Source: Stictocephala bisonia
Taxonomy: Eukaryota > Arthropoda > Insecta > Hemiptera > Membracidae
Assembly (NCBI GenBank): GCA_035578905.1
Contig: JAQJVL010001107.1
Location: 62,001-126,000 of the forward strand
Direction: 5' to 3'
Length of the DNA stretch: 64,000 nt
Part shown: piece by piece, positions 39,560 through 51,881 of the stretch
How positions within the stretch are numbered: the first letter of the stretch is position 1
Layout of the letters: every line of letters begins with the position of its first letter
The notes under the pieces: model-generated
The model's input: only the letters and a program-made list of their open reading frames with translations
Database searches by the model: none
What the model was told of the DNA's origin: nothing
Position numbers and translations under genes: made by a program

Positions 39560-42040
39560 ACAGTGTAAACAAACACATTTCACACTCTACAGGGACAAAA
39601 AAATAACAAGCAGCTGTTGAGTTTAGTGAGGAGGTTATGTAAGTCAAATAAGAGCAGTATAGCCAACACAAAATACTAATCTAGAACTCAATATATTAGG
39701 GTTATAAGGGTATATAGTACATTGATGTCAACAATGCAAAGATAAACACTGGGTCACATAACTTTGTAAAATTTATTTTTGTGTTATGCGTTGAGATAAT
39801 ATACAAGTATTATATGTTAAAATGTTTAGAATTAAATAAACAACATAAAAAAATTTTAAAAAAATATTATTTTTCAAAAATTTGACAACAGACTCCCCTT
39901 TTAAGTCAACTAACAATACATATCGACAGCTGTATCAAAATTTGACTTAAACAGCTGATAATGGTAATAGTGCTTCCAACATTAGTAAGATGTTTGATTC
40001 AGTTTATGTATGTTATAATTTAATACAATATGCTGTTAAATCGTAAAAAAAAGAATAGCTGACACTAAATAATTAGTATTCAGAATATAACGTGTCTGAG
40101 TTTTTTTTCAATGTTTCATTTGGTTAGTTTATTGTGGAGATTACAAATATTTAATATTATAAGGAAGTATGATGTTATAAAAGATTGCCTTATGCCCTGC
40201 TATCTAAGAAACTAACGGCAGGTTATTAATACAAATTATTTTTTGATTAGACAATAATCATTGTAATAGCTTACGAAGGTATTTTTAAAGATACGTTCAC
40301 ATATTTTAAATGGAAGAGTAAATCCTAAATGACGAAGATTAACCTAACATTTGTTGTCATTATCACAACTTTTCTCAAATAAAAACACTCAGTTAAAGAG
40401 GGAACTAAGGTTCCTGGCGATCTTATTGGTCATGTCCTCATTTATCAGCACCGCTCCCCCCACCGACCCCTTGAGCTGTATATCTCACCCCTGGCAATAA
40501 TAGTATCCTTGCTGGGTTTATAGGTTCATTCATCAATAGAAATGTTAACTCTTCTTCAGCCAACGCTTGTTTACCTTTCTCATTGCTATAAATAAAACTT
40601 ATCTTACTGTCACGAGTAACTTTACACGTTCATTACATTTCCACATTTCTCCTTTATTGGAGTAGTTAAACATTCCTCGATATAACATTGTCTTATCATT
40701 TTCGTAACCAAATATAACTGATACTGAGCATCATAAAAATAACTTATATTTCATAAAAACTGAGTTGAATTATATATTTACACAAAATTACTTAATTAAT
40801 TATCTGCTAATATAATTAGTATTTCAGTAATATAGAATAACTATGATAGTTACAATAATTAAAGACATTTCATAGAATTATTAAAAATATATAATTCCGG
40901 TTGAACAAACATTTAAACTTTTTTATATCTTTGCTATACAAACAATATGGAGAAAATTCAACGTAACATAAAAGATTGATAATTAAAACATGAAACAAAT
41001 TTATAAATAGTGTAGTTAAATCTATTCGGTTTTATGGTTAGGTTTTAAATTGTTTTTATTTAAAAACAAATAAAATTAACGCTTAAAGGCTTATCTATAA
41101 TCGGAACATTATGTCTAGCATAATGGCTGCCAATAGTCATTTAGTTCTAAAAAGAAATTATAAAATATATAATTCTTCTATGGTGTGTATTGTTATGTTG
41201 AGCAATTATACTGAGGTATTGGTTTGCCTAATATTGGACTGTTATACAAAAAGTATTCGTAACGTATTGTATCGTTACCTATTGTGTATAGATCTGTATA
41301 TAACATATATATATATAGTTAATACTGGGCTATAGTAAATCAATTACCTGAATCACTTTAACTACCATTTGTTAAAAAACAAAAAACCTTATACAGAAAG
41401 AAGTAACCACAAATTTACGTAATAAATGTACAGCTCTCGTTATCCAGAAAAATAACAAAATTCACATAAATCAACAATATTATTTAACATATATGCTAAA
41501 AATCACGTAGTATGAGTCCCCTATCCATATAATAAACCTAATATGAATATCCAAATATTTTGATATTTGGATAAAAATTTAATCTATGATTGCCTTCACC
41601 ACATAAAATGACCTACAAAATAATGTACATATATTTAATGTTCAAAATTTATTAGTAATAAATAATAATTAGAATTTAATGTTGAAAGGAATCCATGATA
41701 AGTTACTATAATGTTTATGTGTTCAAATGTTAATATACAAATATTTAAAAAATACAACAAAACAAATTATTATTATATAATACGTAAATGTTTAAATAAA
41801 ATATATTAAACAATCTAGTTAATTAATGATAATTTAAATGCATAAATAAATAATGTTCTTAAGAGCATTTACTTTCAAACTACCAATTTTTTGTAATAAG
41901 AAGAGATTTAAAAGTTTGACAAATATTAAGTTGTTTTATTTTACATATTATTGGATAGTTATTGACTGGTTCCAAGCAAATAAGTTTATTATACAGCTAA
42001 TGGCCTGTATTTTGTATAATATCTTTTTATCTAACCTAAC
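39560..42040. other. AT-rich intergenic DNA, no gene
   Basis: A less AT-rich patch at 40400-40580, including GCTCCCCCCACCGACCCC, is unassigned. A perfect 11-bp hairpin (TATCCAAATAT) sits at 41548-41573. The frames at 41111-41335 and 41853-42173 show no domains, and the latter runs into the minisatellite. Confidence 0.45.
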
Positions 42041-42043
42041 TAC

Positions 42044-42464
42044 CCAGACACGTTGCGTTAAATTGACCCACCCACTCACCCAGACACAAACGGTGGTATT
42101 GACCCATCAACCTGCCCAGACACATAAGCTTGTATTGACTCCCCACCTTTCCAGAGACGTCCAGTTGTATTGACCAACCACCCGCCTAAACAAATACGGT
42201 AGTATTGACCCACCCACAATGCCAGACACAAACATTTGTATTTATTCACCCACCCACTCACACATGTAAAACTGTATTAATACTCCACCCATCCACACAA
42301 ACACATATAGTAGTGCTGACCCACCAACTCTCCCAGACGCAAAGGTTGTGTTTATTCACCCACCCGCTCAGACATGTAAAATTTTGTATTGATACTCCAC
42401 ACATCCTCTCGAACGGATATGGTGGTTTTGACCCACCTACTCTCCCAGACACAAACAGTTCATT
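42044..42464 (-). repeat. G-rich minisatellite, locus 3
   Basis: About a dozen diverged units of roughly 34-36 bp occur, read on the plus strand as CCCAGACACAAACGGT plus GGTATTGACCCACCCAC. This is the complement of the family core, with CAGACAC in place of CATACAC, so it is a distinct sub-family. Confidence 0.88.
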
Positions 42465-42469
42465 TTAAA

Positions 42470-44215
42470 AATAATATAGATAGAAAGTTTAAGTTTCCTA
42501 CATCAATAAGTTAAGTACATATTATATCTATTTACTCATGCTAGCATATTATAGCATCGGGAAGAGTGCGACAAATTAAAACCTCTTAAAAGAGTGTAAA
42601 TAATTGTCTTGGTTATGAAATAAGTCTTTAAACGTCTTTCATGCGTACCTAAATAACAGTAAAGAGTCATATGTACTTAAAGAGGTCTTCTGCATTGGAA
42701 ATAATTCAAGAAAAATAACACCAGTGAGCGCGGAAAACAAAACCTATTTCTAAATGTTTGAGAGGAACACCAAGGTAAAAGAATGAGACAATCGCGACAG
42801 TTTGATCGTATCCAGATATAGCTGAACTGGTCCTGCCTCAGGCGAGATTCACTTTCACTCACCCCTTACACAGGGGGAAGGTGTTTGTCGAATATTCAAC
42901 CATGGAGGAACTGAACAGTTCCTTTTACCAAGTAATATTTCCAACTTAAAATTATCACTGATTTTAAACTTCGATGTTTTTCGTTGGTATAATTTTTATC
43001 TATATTATATTACTATATATTTACTTTATTTAACAAAATACTTATTTAACTTATGCTATGGGATAATTTAAATATATAAGCGTGATATTCCTTGCCGTAT
43101 CGAAAATATATGAAAATAGTGATATATTTAAAACACAAAACTATTAGTATATATCATAAAAGTGTGTATTACAGAACATTGATTAAGCTTTACTTTATGG
43201 GTATTAGTTAATTTCTTTCCTACTGTAAATAAATTATAAATTAATTTTTTTAAACTTCTTTTGCAAAAAGAGACTAAGAATAATGATGTTGTAGTAATAA
43301 TGATATTACCTAAGTAGAATTTAAAGCAACCTAATATCTTTGGGCACAAATCAAAATTCTTTTCTAAGATTTCTATTCGTATTAGTATAAATTAGAAAAT
43401 AATAAAGATAAATGATTTAAATTGAATTCTTAACAATGTATTTACTATTTGTGTAGGTATTGAAAATAATACACAAACTAAACTCTTTAAAAATCTCAAG
43501 GTCTAATGGGCCGAAAACATCAGTAAGAGTAATCAAATCTTAAATAAGATTAATATTACTTTTGGTTCTTACCCTCAGTAACTTTATTACTACAGAAACA
43601 AAAAAAAAGACGTGTTTTGTCAGCGTGTTTTTCTCAGTAGTTGAGGCAGAATGCATTGTCTAGGGGTTAAATCCCTAATTGAGTAATTCAGGTAACTAAC
43701 TCACAAATAAAATTGTTTGAACACAAAAAACTTTCAAAAATTAAAGTTTTTTTAATGCAACAATTTAGTTTGTATGGTTATTCAATAAAATTAATCAGGA
43801 ATTATATACTTATATCCTTGAAATAAGAATATTTAATATAGTTTATGTAGTTTACATTAATAATAAGGCATACTTCTTAAGGTAAACTACAGTCAGTGTA
43901 GTCGCTTTTAAGGATTGTTCTTACTTCATAACTACACGCCGTTCTCTAAGCATGTGCCTACTTCAACCACCAACCTCATCTATTAACCATTGAGTTCATA
44001 AATAACATAATCCTTTTTATTTATATCCCTCTAAAATAAAACAACAAGATATCTGTCACATACTTATTATAATGAGATGCAGATGGCGATAGATTTAAAA
44101 TGTTCTATCTAGAAGATCATTAGATCACTAGAAGAAATCTTTAACAACATATTTATATACTTTAAAATTATAGTTTGATTTCTATATCGTTAAGTTAAAA
44201 ATCGAAAATGAGTTG
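42470..44215. other. AT-rich DNA, no gene; possible SINE remnant
   Basis: At 43635-43690 a tRNA-like pair occurs: TCTCAGTAGTTGAGGCA like a box A, and GGGGTTAAATCCC like a box B. It may be the head of a SINE. No gene was found in the rest. Confidence 0.35.
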
Positions 44216-44219
44216 TCTA

Positions 44220-44700
44220 ACCAGGCGAGGGGGAACGAGCTGCTCGATTTGCACGCTTTATGACCTAGCGTAAAGGGATGCTCGAATTGCGCGCAGTATT
44301 GATGAGAGCCGTAAAACTATTGTTCGAGTTGCGCGCAACAACTTGCAGCCGTACCATCAACGAAATAAGTATAGTTTATAATACTCTAATAATAAATATT
44401 AATAATGAAACTAACTTTTTATATCACGAGTTAAATACAAATACATAATATTCTGCGCTTATTCTGTGCTATAAGTTTAGTGCCATTCGGAATATGACCA
44501 ATGACAATTCAAGGTATTTGTAGTGAGCTGCGATATTTATGAAAATATTTCTTTTACACAACTTGTATTGTAAGCTGCATTTTTGAGCGGCCAAGACTGG
44601 ACGGTGTACCTAAGATCGGTATTGTGCACAACTCGAGCACTGGTTTGGGGCGTCCCTAGGAAAATTAACGCAGGTAGGATTGCGCGCAACCTTTGAACGG
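44220..44700. repeat. CTCGAG/TTGCGCGCAA repeat, first unit
   Basis: The unit has a left block (44240-44440) and a right block (44500-44700). It is marked by repeats of CTCGAGTTGCGCGCAA and similar variants in both orientations; GTTGCGCGCAAC at about 44328 is a perfect 12-bp palindrome. These CG-rich islands stand out in the AT-rich background. The unit recurs in the next 1 kb. Confidence 0.7.
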
Positions 44701-45690
44701 TCCGTAAAGGAACGCTCGAGTTGCGTGCAGTTTCCGTAAGGCCATAAAACTAGTGCTCGAGTTGCGTGCAACTACCTGCAACCGTATCATCTACGAAATG
44801 ACTATAGCTTATAGTACTATATTAATAAATATTCATGTTGAAACTAACTTTCTATATCATGAGTTAAATACACAAACGTAATATTCTATTTCATTAATTA
44901 TAAACACTAAATAATATAAAAGAATTTAAATTATTTTAAATGTGCGATTTAATATAGATTATTGGCATTTATAAAGTATAGCATTCAACAAATGTATGGC
45001 CAATTATTGTACCTTTTGTACTTTTAAAGGATGTTAAACTGTTTGAATGAGCTTTTAATATCGGTAAAATTTAAATAATTTAATAGTGCAACACCATTCA
45101 ACATTATAGAAATATAACGCTTCTCTTATAACTGAACTGTTTTCAGTTATCTTCGTTATATAACAGATAAAACATCATTTTATCATCAATATATTTATTA
45201 ACATGTGTGAAAATTCAAGAATAACTTTCACACATGTTAAAGATACTTTAATCAATCAATCAAAATATATTTCAGTGTCTGTAAAAAATTAAGAAAGATT
45301 ATTAACATGTTTGTATTGTATTTATTAAATAATATGCATTAATATATTTTATTTATCTAACAATGTTTCTGTTACAAATTAAAAATCTTCTAACAGGACA
45401 TACCACTTAGTACTAAACACTGTATTTAAGTTCCACAAATAACAGAGAATTATAAGTGTATTGCCATTCAGAAAGAGATGAGTGACAATTTGTGGTGAGC
45501 TGCGATATTTGTGAAAATATTTCTTTTACACAACTTGCATTCTAAGTTGCATTTTTGAGCGACCAAGACTAGACGGTCTACCTGACATCGGCATTGCGCA
45601 CAACTCGAGCACTGGTTTAGGGCTTACCTGGGACACCTCAATTAACGGAAGTATAATTGCACGCAACTCTTGAACAGCAAGAGGAACTAC
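44700..45690. repeat. CTCGAG/TTGCGCGCAA repeat, second unit with internal insertion
   Basis: The left block recurs at about 44690-44890, with GTAAAGGAACGCTCGAGTTG and CATCTACGAAATGACTATAG. The right block recurs at about 45475-45680, with GAGCTGCGATATTTGTGAAA and GCACAACTCGAGCACTGG. In the first unit these blocks are only about 60 bp apart. Here about 550 extra AT-rich bases (44890-45440) separate them. Confidence 0.65.
45198..45240. repeat. Perfect 15-bp hairpin
   Basis: TTAACATGTGTGAAA at 45198-45212 is exactly complementary to 45226-45240, with a 13-nt loop. It lies within the extra AT-rich block of the second repeat unit. Confidence 0.8.
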
Positions 45691-47420
45691 TGTGTCTTAA
45701 GTGGACATCCCTCCCACTAAAAGGTATACGATACTAAGATTATACCGGACGCCCAATATTTATTAATGTATATTTGTTTCCTAATGTCTACATTTTGTAT
45801 AATGCTATATACTAATTCATCATAATTATGACACTACTGTAATATACTTATACAGTGTTTTCAGTTTTTGTTCATGCATAACCTGTGTTAATAATATTAC
45901 ATTTTCCATGCATGATCGTAATGATAAAACGGTAAATTTTCATAAAACAATGATTTTATACATTGTTTGGTTGTATTAACGATTAGAAATGCTACAGAAT
46001 TATGAACACCAAAACCTATTGGCATTAACAATAACATTTCATTTTCAATAAAGTTGACATTATCTGATGCATGAAAAGTCTGGCGCTATCAATGTCCCAT
46101 ATTTTTTTCTGCAGAACTGGGGTCCAATAATGAAAGTGGAGTAAAGATAGTATCAGCTTTTAGTTAGTCCGCCTTGCAGCTACATTCTATTCCGAATCTC
46201 CTTTGTATAAGTAAACCAATATATGTTTATAGTATCTTACATATAAGGAATCAAAATATTTATTGGTAAATATTTTATTTTTGCTATAGTTTAGTTTTAC
46301 TTAATATTTATAATTGTCATATAAAATTCTTTTTAACTTTACCTCTGGGATTGTTGAACTTTAATAACAACAATTAACTAACGTAGGGACAGTAAAATGT
46401 GGAACTTTTTTTTACAATTCTAATGATTCACTAGTGTGATTTTAAGGAATGTAACATGTTATTTAAATTCCTCAGGTTTATAAAATATGTATATTCTGCT
46501 AAAAAGTTTGAATTTTACCAATCTATTAAATGTACATACTAGTCTGACTAACAATAGCAATGAAAAATCCTTAAATAATAGATAGGTTTGTAACGTTTCT
46601 CCTGTGGGTTGTATTGATAGGAAATAGCATGTGTTTATATCAGCTGGTTACTTAAAAAATCTGTTTAAATTATAACCCATTATTTATGCTTATACTCATT
46701 AAATTTCTTTTAACAAAAATCCAACATTTAAGTATAATTTCATATTTGATAGTTGGTTGATAGACACGTTCTGTAAACCATAATACGCTCTGCCATCAGA
46801 CCCACTCCTTATCCATAATTTTAAAAGTAAGAATGCATGTAAGTTTATAAACTGAACATACCGCCCACTCCCTTTCACTCTCGACCATCTTTCTCTCAAA
46901 GGTGTTATTGAACCCAGGATAGGTTGGGTGGGGGTTATGCCACGGGCTTTCTGTTTTATCCAAGCGTGATTATTATAAAAATCCTATTGAAAATGTTATA
47001 AGGGCGTGATTATTAATAAATATAATGAGTTAATAATTGTATGGCTGTTTTAAGTTATAAGAATTTTATACTTTATCTCTACTATATAAAGCTTTATACT
47101 TTAATACTAAAGATATACGCTACTGTATAATCGAGTAACTTTATTTTTTTATATTGCTATTCGATCGGTTAAGCTTTGAGAGTTTATCTGTATTCAGAGG
47201 GTGGACATTTTGGGAAGTAAGCTGATGCATATGTGGGAGCAAAGTTAATATAGTACATATATATAATAGATACTCATATATTATAAAGACACCGATCGTC
47301 AATGGAATTAGAATGAGTTTAGATGAGGGAATGTAGTCATTCCAACAAACTAAGGTCGAATATTCCTTAGAAAGTGTAATTAATTAATGGCCCAATGACA
47401 TACGAACAGCCGGTGGTTAT
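45691..47420. other. AT-rich intergenic DNA, no gene
   Basis: Nothing recognisable was found on either strand. Confidence 0.5.
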
Positions 47421-47424
47421 CAGC

Positions 47425-47525
47425 TCATCCATTTCAAAACTTGTTATGACTCTGATTAGGATCAAACTGAGAACATTAAGTTTACGAAGCTGGGATTTAA
47501 CCAACTAAGCTACCAACCAATTAAT
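47425..47525 (-). mobile_element. tRNA-derived SINE-like sequence
   Basis: On the minus strand TGGTAGCTTAGTTGGTTAAA matches a box A. CAGCTTCGTAAACT follows in the anticodon-arm position, then TCAGTTTGATCCT as box B. The tRNA-like head is recognisable but lacks a pairing acceptor stem, so it reads as a SINE head and not a tRNA gene. Confidence 0.5.
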
Positions 47526-47740
47526 TGTTGATTAATCGGTAATGAGTTTAACTTGTTTACAAAATAAAGCTAATACGACCCATGTCTCAATATTTGTTTG
47601 CAATGTGTGAGGCGATAGTTTTTTGCAAGTTTGCAAACCTATTCGGAACCTCACAAACTAATTAAATATAAAGTACGCATCAGTCTCAACTATGGTAAAC
47701 TGAGTTGTTTATAAGATAACTTTTTGTTTATTTAAAGGAC

Positions 47741-48256
47741 GACTGAACCCACCCACCCACCTATACACGTACGGTGGTATTGACCCATCCACCCACTCAT
47801 ACACGTACAGTGGTATTGACCCACCCACACACCCATACACGTACGGTGGTATTGACCCATCCACCCACCCATACACGTACAGAGGCATTAACCCACCCGC
47901 CCACCCATACATGTACAGTAGTATAGAACCACCCGCCCACCCATACACGTACAGTGGTATTGACCCACCCGCCCACCCATACACGTACAGTGGTATTGAC
48001 CTACCCACCCACCCATACATCTAGAATGGTATTGTACATGTAGAATACTTCTGTACGTGTATGGGCGGGCGGGCGTGTCAATGCCACTGTACAGGTATGG
48101 GCGGGCGGGTGGGTCAATACCACTGTACGTGTATGGGTGGGCGGGTGGGTCAATACCACTGAACGTGTATGGGTGGGCGGGTGGGTCAATACCACTGAAC
48201 GTGTATGGGTGGGTGGGTGGGTCAATACTTCTGTACGTGTATGGATGGGCGGATTT
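47741..48256. repeat. G-rich minisatellite, locus 4, head-to-head inverted array
   Basis: From 47741 to about 48020 the 36-bp unit runs in the C-rich sense (GACCCACCCACCCATACACG). From about 48050 to 48256 it runs in the G-rich sense (ATGGGTGGGCGGGTGGGTCA). The turn-round is a short spacer around TACATGTAGAATACTTCTG. Unit length is 36 bp on both sides. The array can therefore fold into one long hairpin with arms of over 200 bp. Confidence 0.92.
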
Positions 48257-48259
48257 CAC

Positions 48260-48515
48260 ATGTACATTAAAGCATATGGAAAGTGAAAACCTGGCATTGA
48301 ATATTGCTCACTCATTAATTGATTACAGTGCACACAGAACCTAAACCAGCGTGACTCTTGTGATGACCGGTGTAAATACTTGATAGTGTAAGGGGTTTGT
48401 GATTTACCTACTACTAGATAACCTACAGTAACATCAATAATCACCAGTGTGTTGGCCTAATGTATTCTACACATCAGCTTGGTTACCTCCTAAAATGTCT
48501 TAGTGATCACTAACT
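48260..48515. other. Short unassigned stretch
   Basis: No gene or repeat was recognised. Confidence 0.4.
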
Positions 48516-48780
48516 GATACCGCACTCTCAGTGGCCTCGCCCGGAGGGTTCCGACACTATCGCAAGATAACGGAGTCAAGCAACATCAAGCGTGGGTGTC
48601 CCTTGGACGGATGACCGTCTGAGCAATCCCGCCCTTGCACACGGCCCACCTGCCCGCTCACTGGTGGTGGTTCGGAAGTTACCCTTAAGCCGTTGGTCCC
48701 CAAGTTAAGTGTTAGAGAGGGTTTCTTAGCCCTAACTTCGCCTGGTTAAATAAAAAATCCTTTAACTTTTAACTCTTTTC
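48516..48780 (+). mobile_element. 5S rRNA-derived SINE, copy 1
   Basis: The 5' part (about 48550-48640) follows 5S rRNA: GAGTCAAGCAACATCAAGCG corresponds to box A, and CTTGGACGGATGACCGTCTG corresponds to the intermediate element and box C. The polymerase III promoter is therefore internal. The body (48641-48700) is unrelated. The tail, 48701-48760, has GTTAAGTGTTAGAGAGGG, a CCCT partner and TAACTTCGCCTGGTTAAATA, matching LINE-A. This is SINE3-type architecture, in which a 5S head is joined to a LINE-like tail. Insect 5S-derived SINEs are less often noted than tRNA-derived ones. Confidence 0.75.
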
Positions 48781-49750
48781 CACTCTTATCACACTAATGA
48801 TTTTTAGGTGCTTAAGGAACCATATTGTGGTTTTGAAATGGACGGTTTTATATATATAATAGCTATATATATATATTACTGAGCTAGTACGAAAACAAAT
48901 TTGTGTGTGCTCAATTTGATGAAATGATCATTAAAATAACCCAAATATATTATCTTAAAAAATGTTTTTTATACCTCGAAAAACAATTATTTAACGACTA
49001 TCAAAAAATAAAAATACTTTAGTGTTAAAAAATAATTCAAAACTTAAAAAAAAACCAAAATACTTATTTTAATTAAGTATTTATGTATGGACCGACATTT
49101 TATGATGAACCTTAAAACTGCTCCATTAGGAACAGCTACCGGCAGATGTCAAGACAACCATTGACGCCATCCCGGCTGCAAGATTATTGCACCTTAATAA
49201 GAGGGGGACAGGATTCAAGATAAATCTGCTGATAACATCCTCAAGCGATTGTTGATAGGATACAACTGGAATACTCTTTCAATGTTTAGCCTCGATAAAT
49301 AAGAAACATAATATTCCCTTTTAATATCATTTACAATCAACGTGTACTCCTAATTTTAATTAATTTACTTATTTATTCTTAAGACACCAATCGTTAAGAT
49401 ATGGGGGAATCACAACTAATCAATTATTAAATATACTATGAACAAAATATTCTCTTAATCCCCAAAAAAGGATAAAAAAAAAAACAAAAAAAAAACACTT
49501 ATGTTAAACCCTATCAATCGTAATAAATATGAGTAAATAGAGTATTGGGTTTGGTTCTGTTCTTTTAGCTTGATTAAAATGTGTAATATTTTAATTACCT
49601 TTTATTGAGTTAAAATGTTGTTTAGTGTAACCTGTAACTAAGGATAAATTTAATTATTATTTCCATTCCACCTATACAAAATTTACACCACGCTTCTTGT
49701 CTATATGTTATTCCATACGATCCTCATTTGTGGAGGTTATCAGCTTTTGG
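48781..49750. other. AT-rich DNA, no gene
   Basis: Nothing was recognised. A somewhat GC-richer patch at 49120-49260 is unassigned. Confidence 0.45.
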
Positions 49751-49755
49751 ACCTT

Positions 49756-50065
49756 TCCCATTCATTCACTACCACTCCTTTTTTTTATCGCAACTACGGT
49801 TAAGTTAAGACATATTTTGTTAGATGGCTACTAAAGTTGATTACAAACTAGTAAATTCAATATTTGACTTACCACCGAATGCGGCCTCCGTGAATAGGTT
49901 CTTTGAAAGCACTGAGATAAGACCAGTGATATGGGACATCTAGCGGATAAGGAATACAACAGTGGCAGTAAAAATGATGGGGAAACAGTTGTTAGAGCAA
50001 TATAATAGTTCTCAAGCGGTATTGAATTAACGGAAATAAAAAAATTTAGTGGTTAGTAAATTAAC
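49756..50065 (+). mobile_element. Short terminal-inverted-repeat element, copy 2
   Basis: This is the second copy of the element at 21.67 kb, in the opposite orientation. The left end has CATTCACTACCACTCC and a T run ending in ATCGC. The right end, in reverse, has TTACTAACCACTAAAT. The internal frame starts with ATG at about 49824 (MATKVDYKLVNSIF), continues to FFESTEIRPVIWDI and then meets TAG, so it is broken. The telomere-like block of copy 1 is reduced here to GGTTAAGTTAAG. Confidence 0.68.
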
Positions 50066-50069
50066 TGAT

Positions 50070-51879
50070 CCAATTTATATACTCAGGAATAAATTATAAA
50101 ATTAAATTGACCTTTCCCAAATCTGCTAAGCAACAGCTAGAAAAAATAAACATTAACAAATACTTTTTAACAAATTTAAAAATAAACACATATTTTGGGC
50201 GTCAAGAATCGTAAAACAAACTATATTTGTTTTCATCTAGTTTGAGATGAAAAATTAAAACTGTTGTCTCTGTTTTAGTTACAAGGTGATTCCTATTCTG
50301 AGTTCTATATCTCAAAATCAAAATCATTTATTTGTAGTTTGACAATTAAAAAATTGTATTACAAAAGTCATATAATTATAATAATTATGTAATCATCATA
50401 GTGATTACAGTGAATCTCTAAAATGCTACCATAAATTAACAAATGTCGGTTCATGAACGTAACTTAAGGTACAAATTTTATTTGTATCTGTATTACCGCT
50501 CAATCTAAATGTGAAGGGTGGTACAAATGACCGTTTCATACGAAAGGTGTGGAAATTGTAGGAGCAAAGTGAAGTGAAAGCGGATTCAAAAATCATACAT
50601 TTCGACTTGGTAAAAACCAGACCTTTTTCAAGTGCTAAAAACTAAATTACATTTACACAAACATGTTATGAAACTACGTTCTTAAACTAATAAACTTATC
50701 TACTTTAATAATTATCTACATTTTAACCTAGATCCTAGAATGGGGTACACCAAAATGAACTTCTCCTAAATATAAAAATGTTAACAGGGTTAAATTAATA
50801 TAACCAATTAGGTGCTGTCAATGTCACGATATCAACGAAAAAATGTTAAAACACAGTTAAATTAATATTCAAATCAGGCTGAAATAAGATTACATTAACT
50901 AATCAAAAATAAAATAAAAATTTGGTAGCTGAAAAACACTATTAATTTAAAATAACAGTCAACATGCACAAAAAATGATATATATCATTCGGAAGGACTG
51001 AGACTACTATTACAATTACATATTAGTATTACAATTACATTTTAACCTGAAAAGACAAAAATTATTACGAATAAAACAATACAATAATCAAAATTTACAA
51101 AATTTACAAAAAGTCTTACGACCCGCAGTGATGATTGTCTCCGTCGAATATTTTACGCTGCCCCTACGCTGGTTTTGGATACTTGAAATTTCTAAATGAC
51201 TCAGACTAATGTCAATTTTCTGTGGAAGAATCAGTGGGAATATAAACTGTGAATCTGAGGGTGTATATGTCACTAGCACTATATATTATGTAGGCTAACC
51301 AAATATAATTTGCAAAAAATTTTTTTTATTTTCGGTTATAGTTTTAATCAGTTGGTAACCTGCTATTTCACACTGTGCTAGTTTCCACCCTGTCGAAAAC
51401 TGAGCTACTTGCCACCATGTTCCAAGAAGCGCCACCTGTCATGAACTCAGGTGTACAAGTGTTTCCAAGCCCCGCCGGTGACATAGTTGTAGTAAACCAA
51501 ACATATTCTCCATGGTCAGACAATAGTTAGTAATAATTATTATAAACCATTTCTTATAAAGACAAATGATTTTATTATTTTTAAGAAACAGACACATAAA
51601 AAGTGTTACACGTTGAGCAGAACGTTAAATAACATTATATTGTAATAGTAAAAACTTAGGAATTATACAGTAATATGCAGCAATTGAAAATAATAAGCAA
51701 ATAACAAATCACCAATTTTATATCTGCGTTTAATATAGCGAAATGGATAGTAAGCTTATCAACGTCAACCCACCATCCTGCTGCCAAACATGTACTTTAC
51801 AAGTTGAATGAAAAAAAAAAAATAGTCAAATGGCATCCCTAGAAGTCTCTATAAATTTTACGAAGAAAAAATAGGCAGA
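50070..51879. other. AT-rich intergenic DNA, no gene
   Basis: Nothing was recognised except a GC-richer patch at 51365-51490, which has no readable frame. Confidence 0.45.
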
Positions 51880-51881
51880 GC

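Noticed and set aside
47425..47525. Possible functional tRNA gene on the minus strand
   Set aside because: The box A and B regions are recognisable but no paired acceptor stem or complete cloverleaf can be drawn.
48550..48640. Functional 5S rRNA gene
   Set aside because: The match covers only the internal promoter half, the ends do not pair and a LINE-like tail follows.
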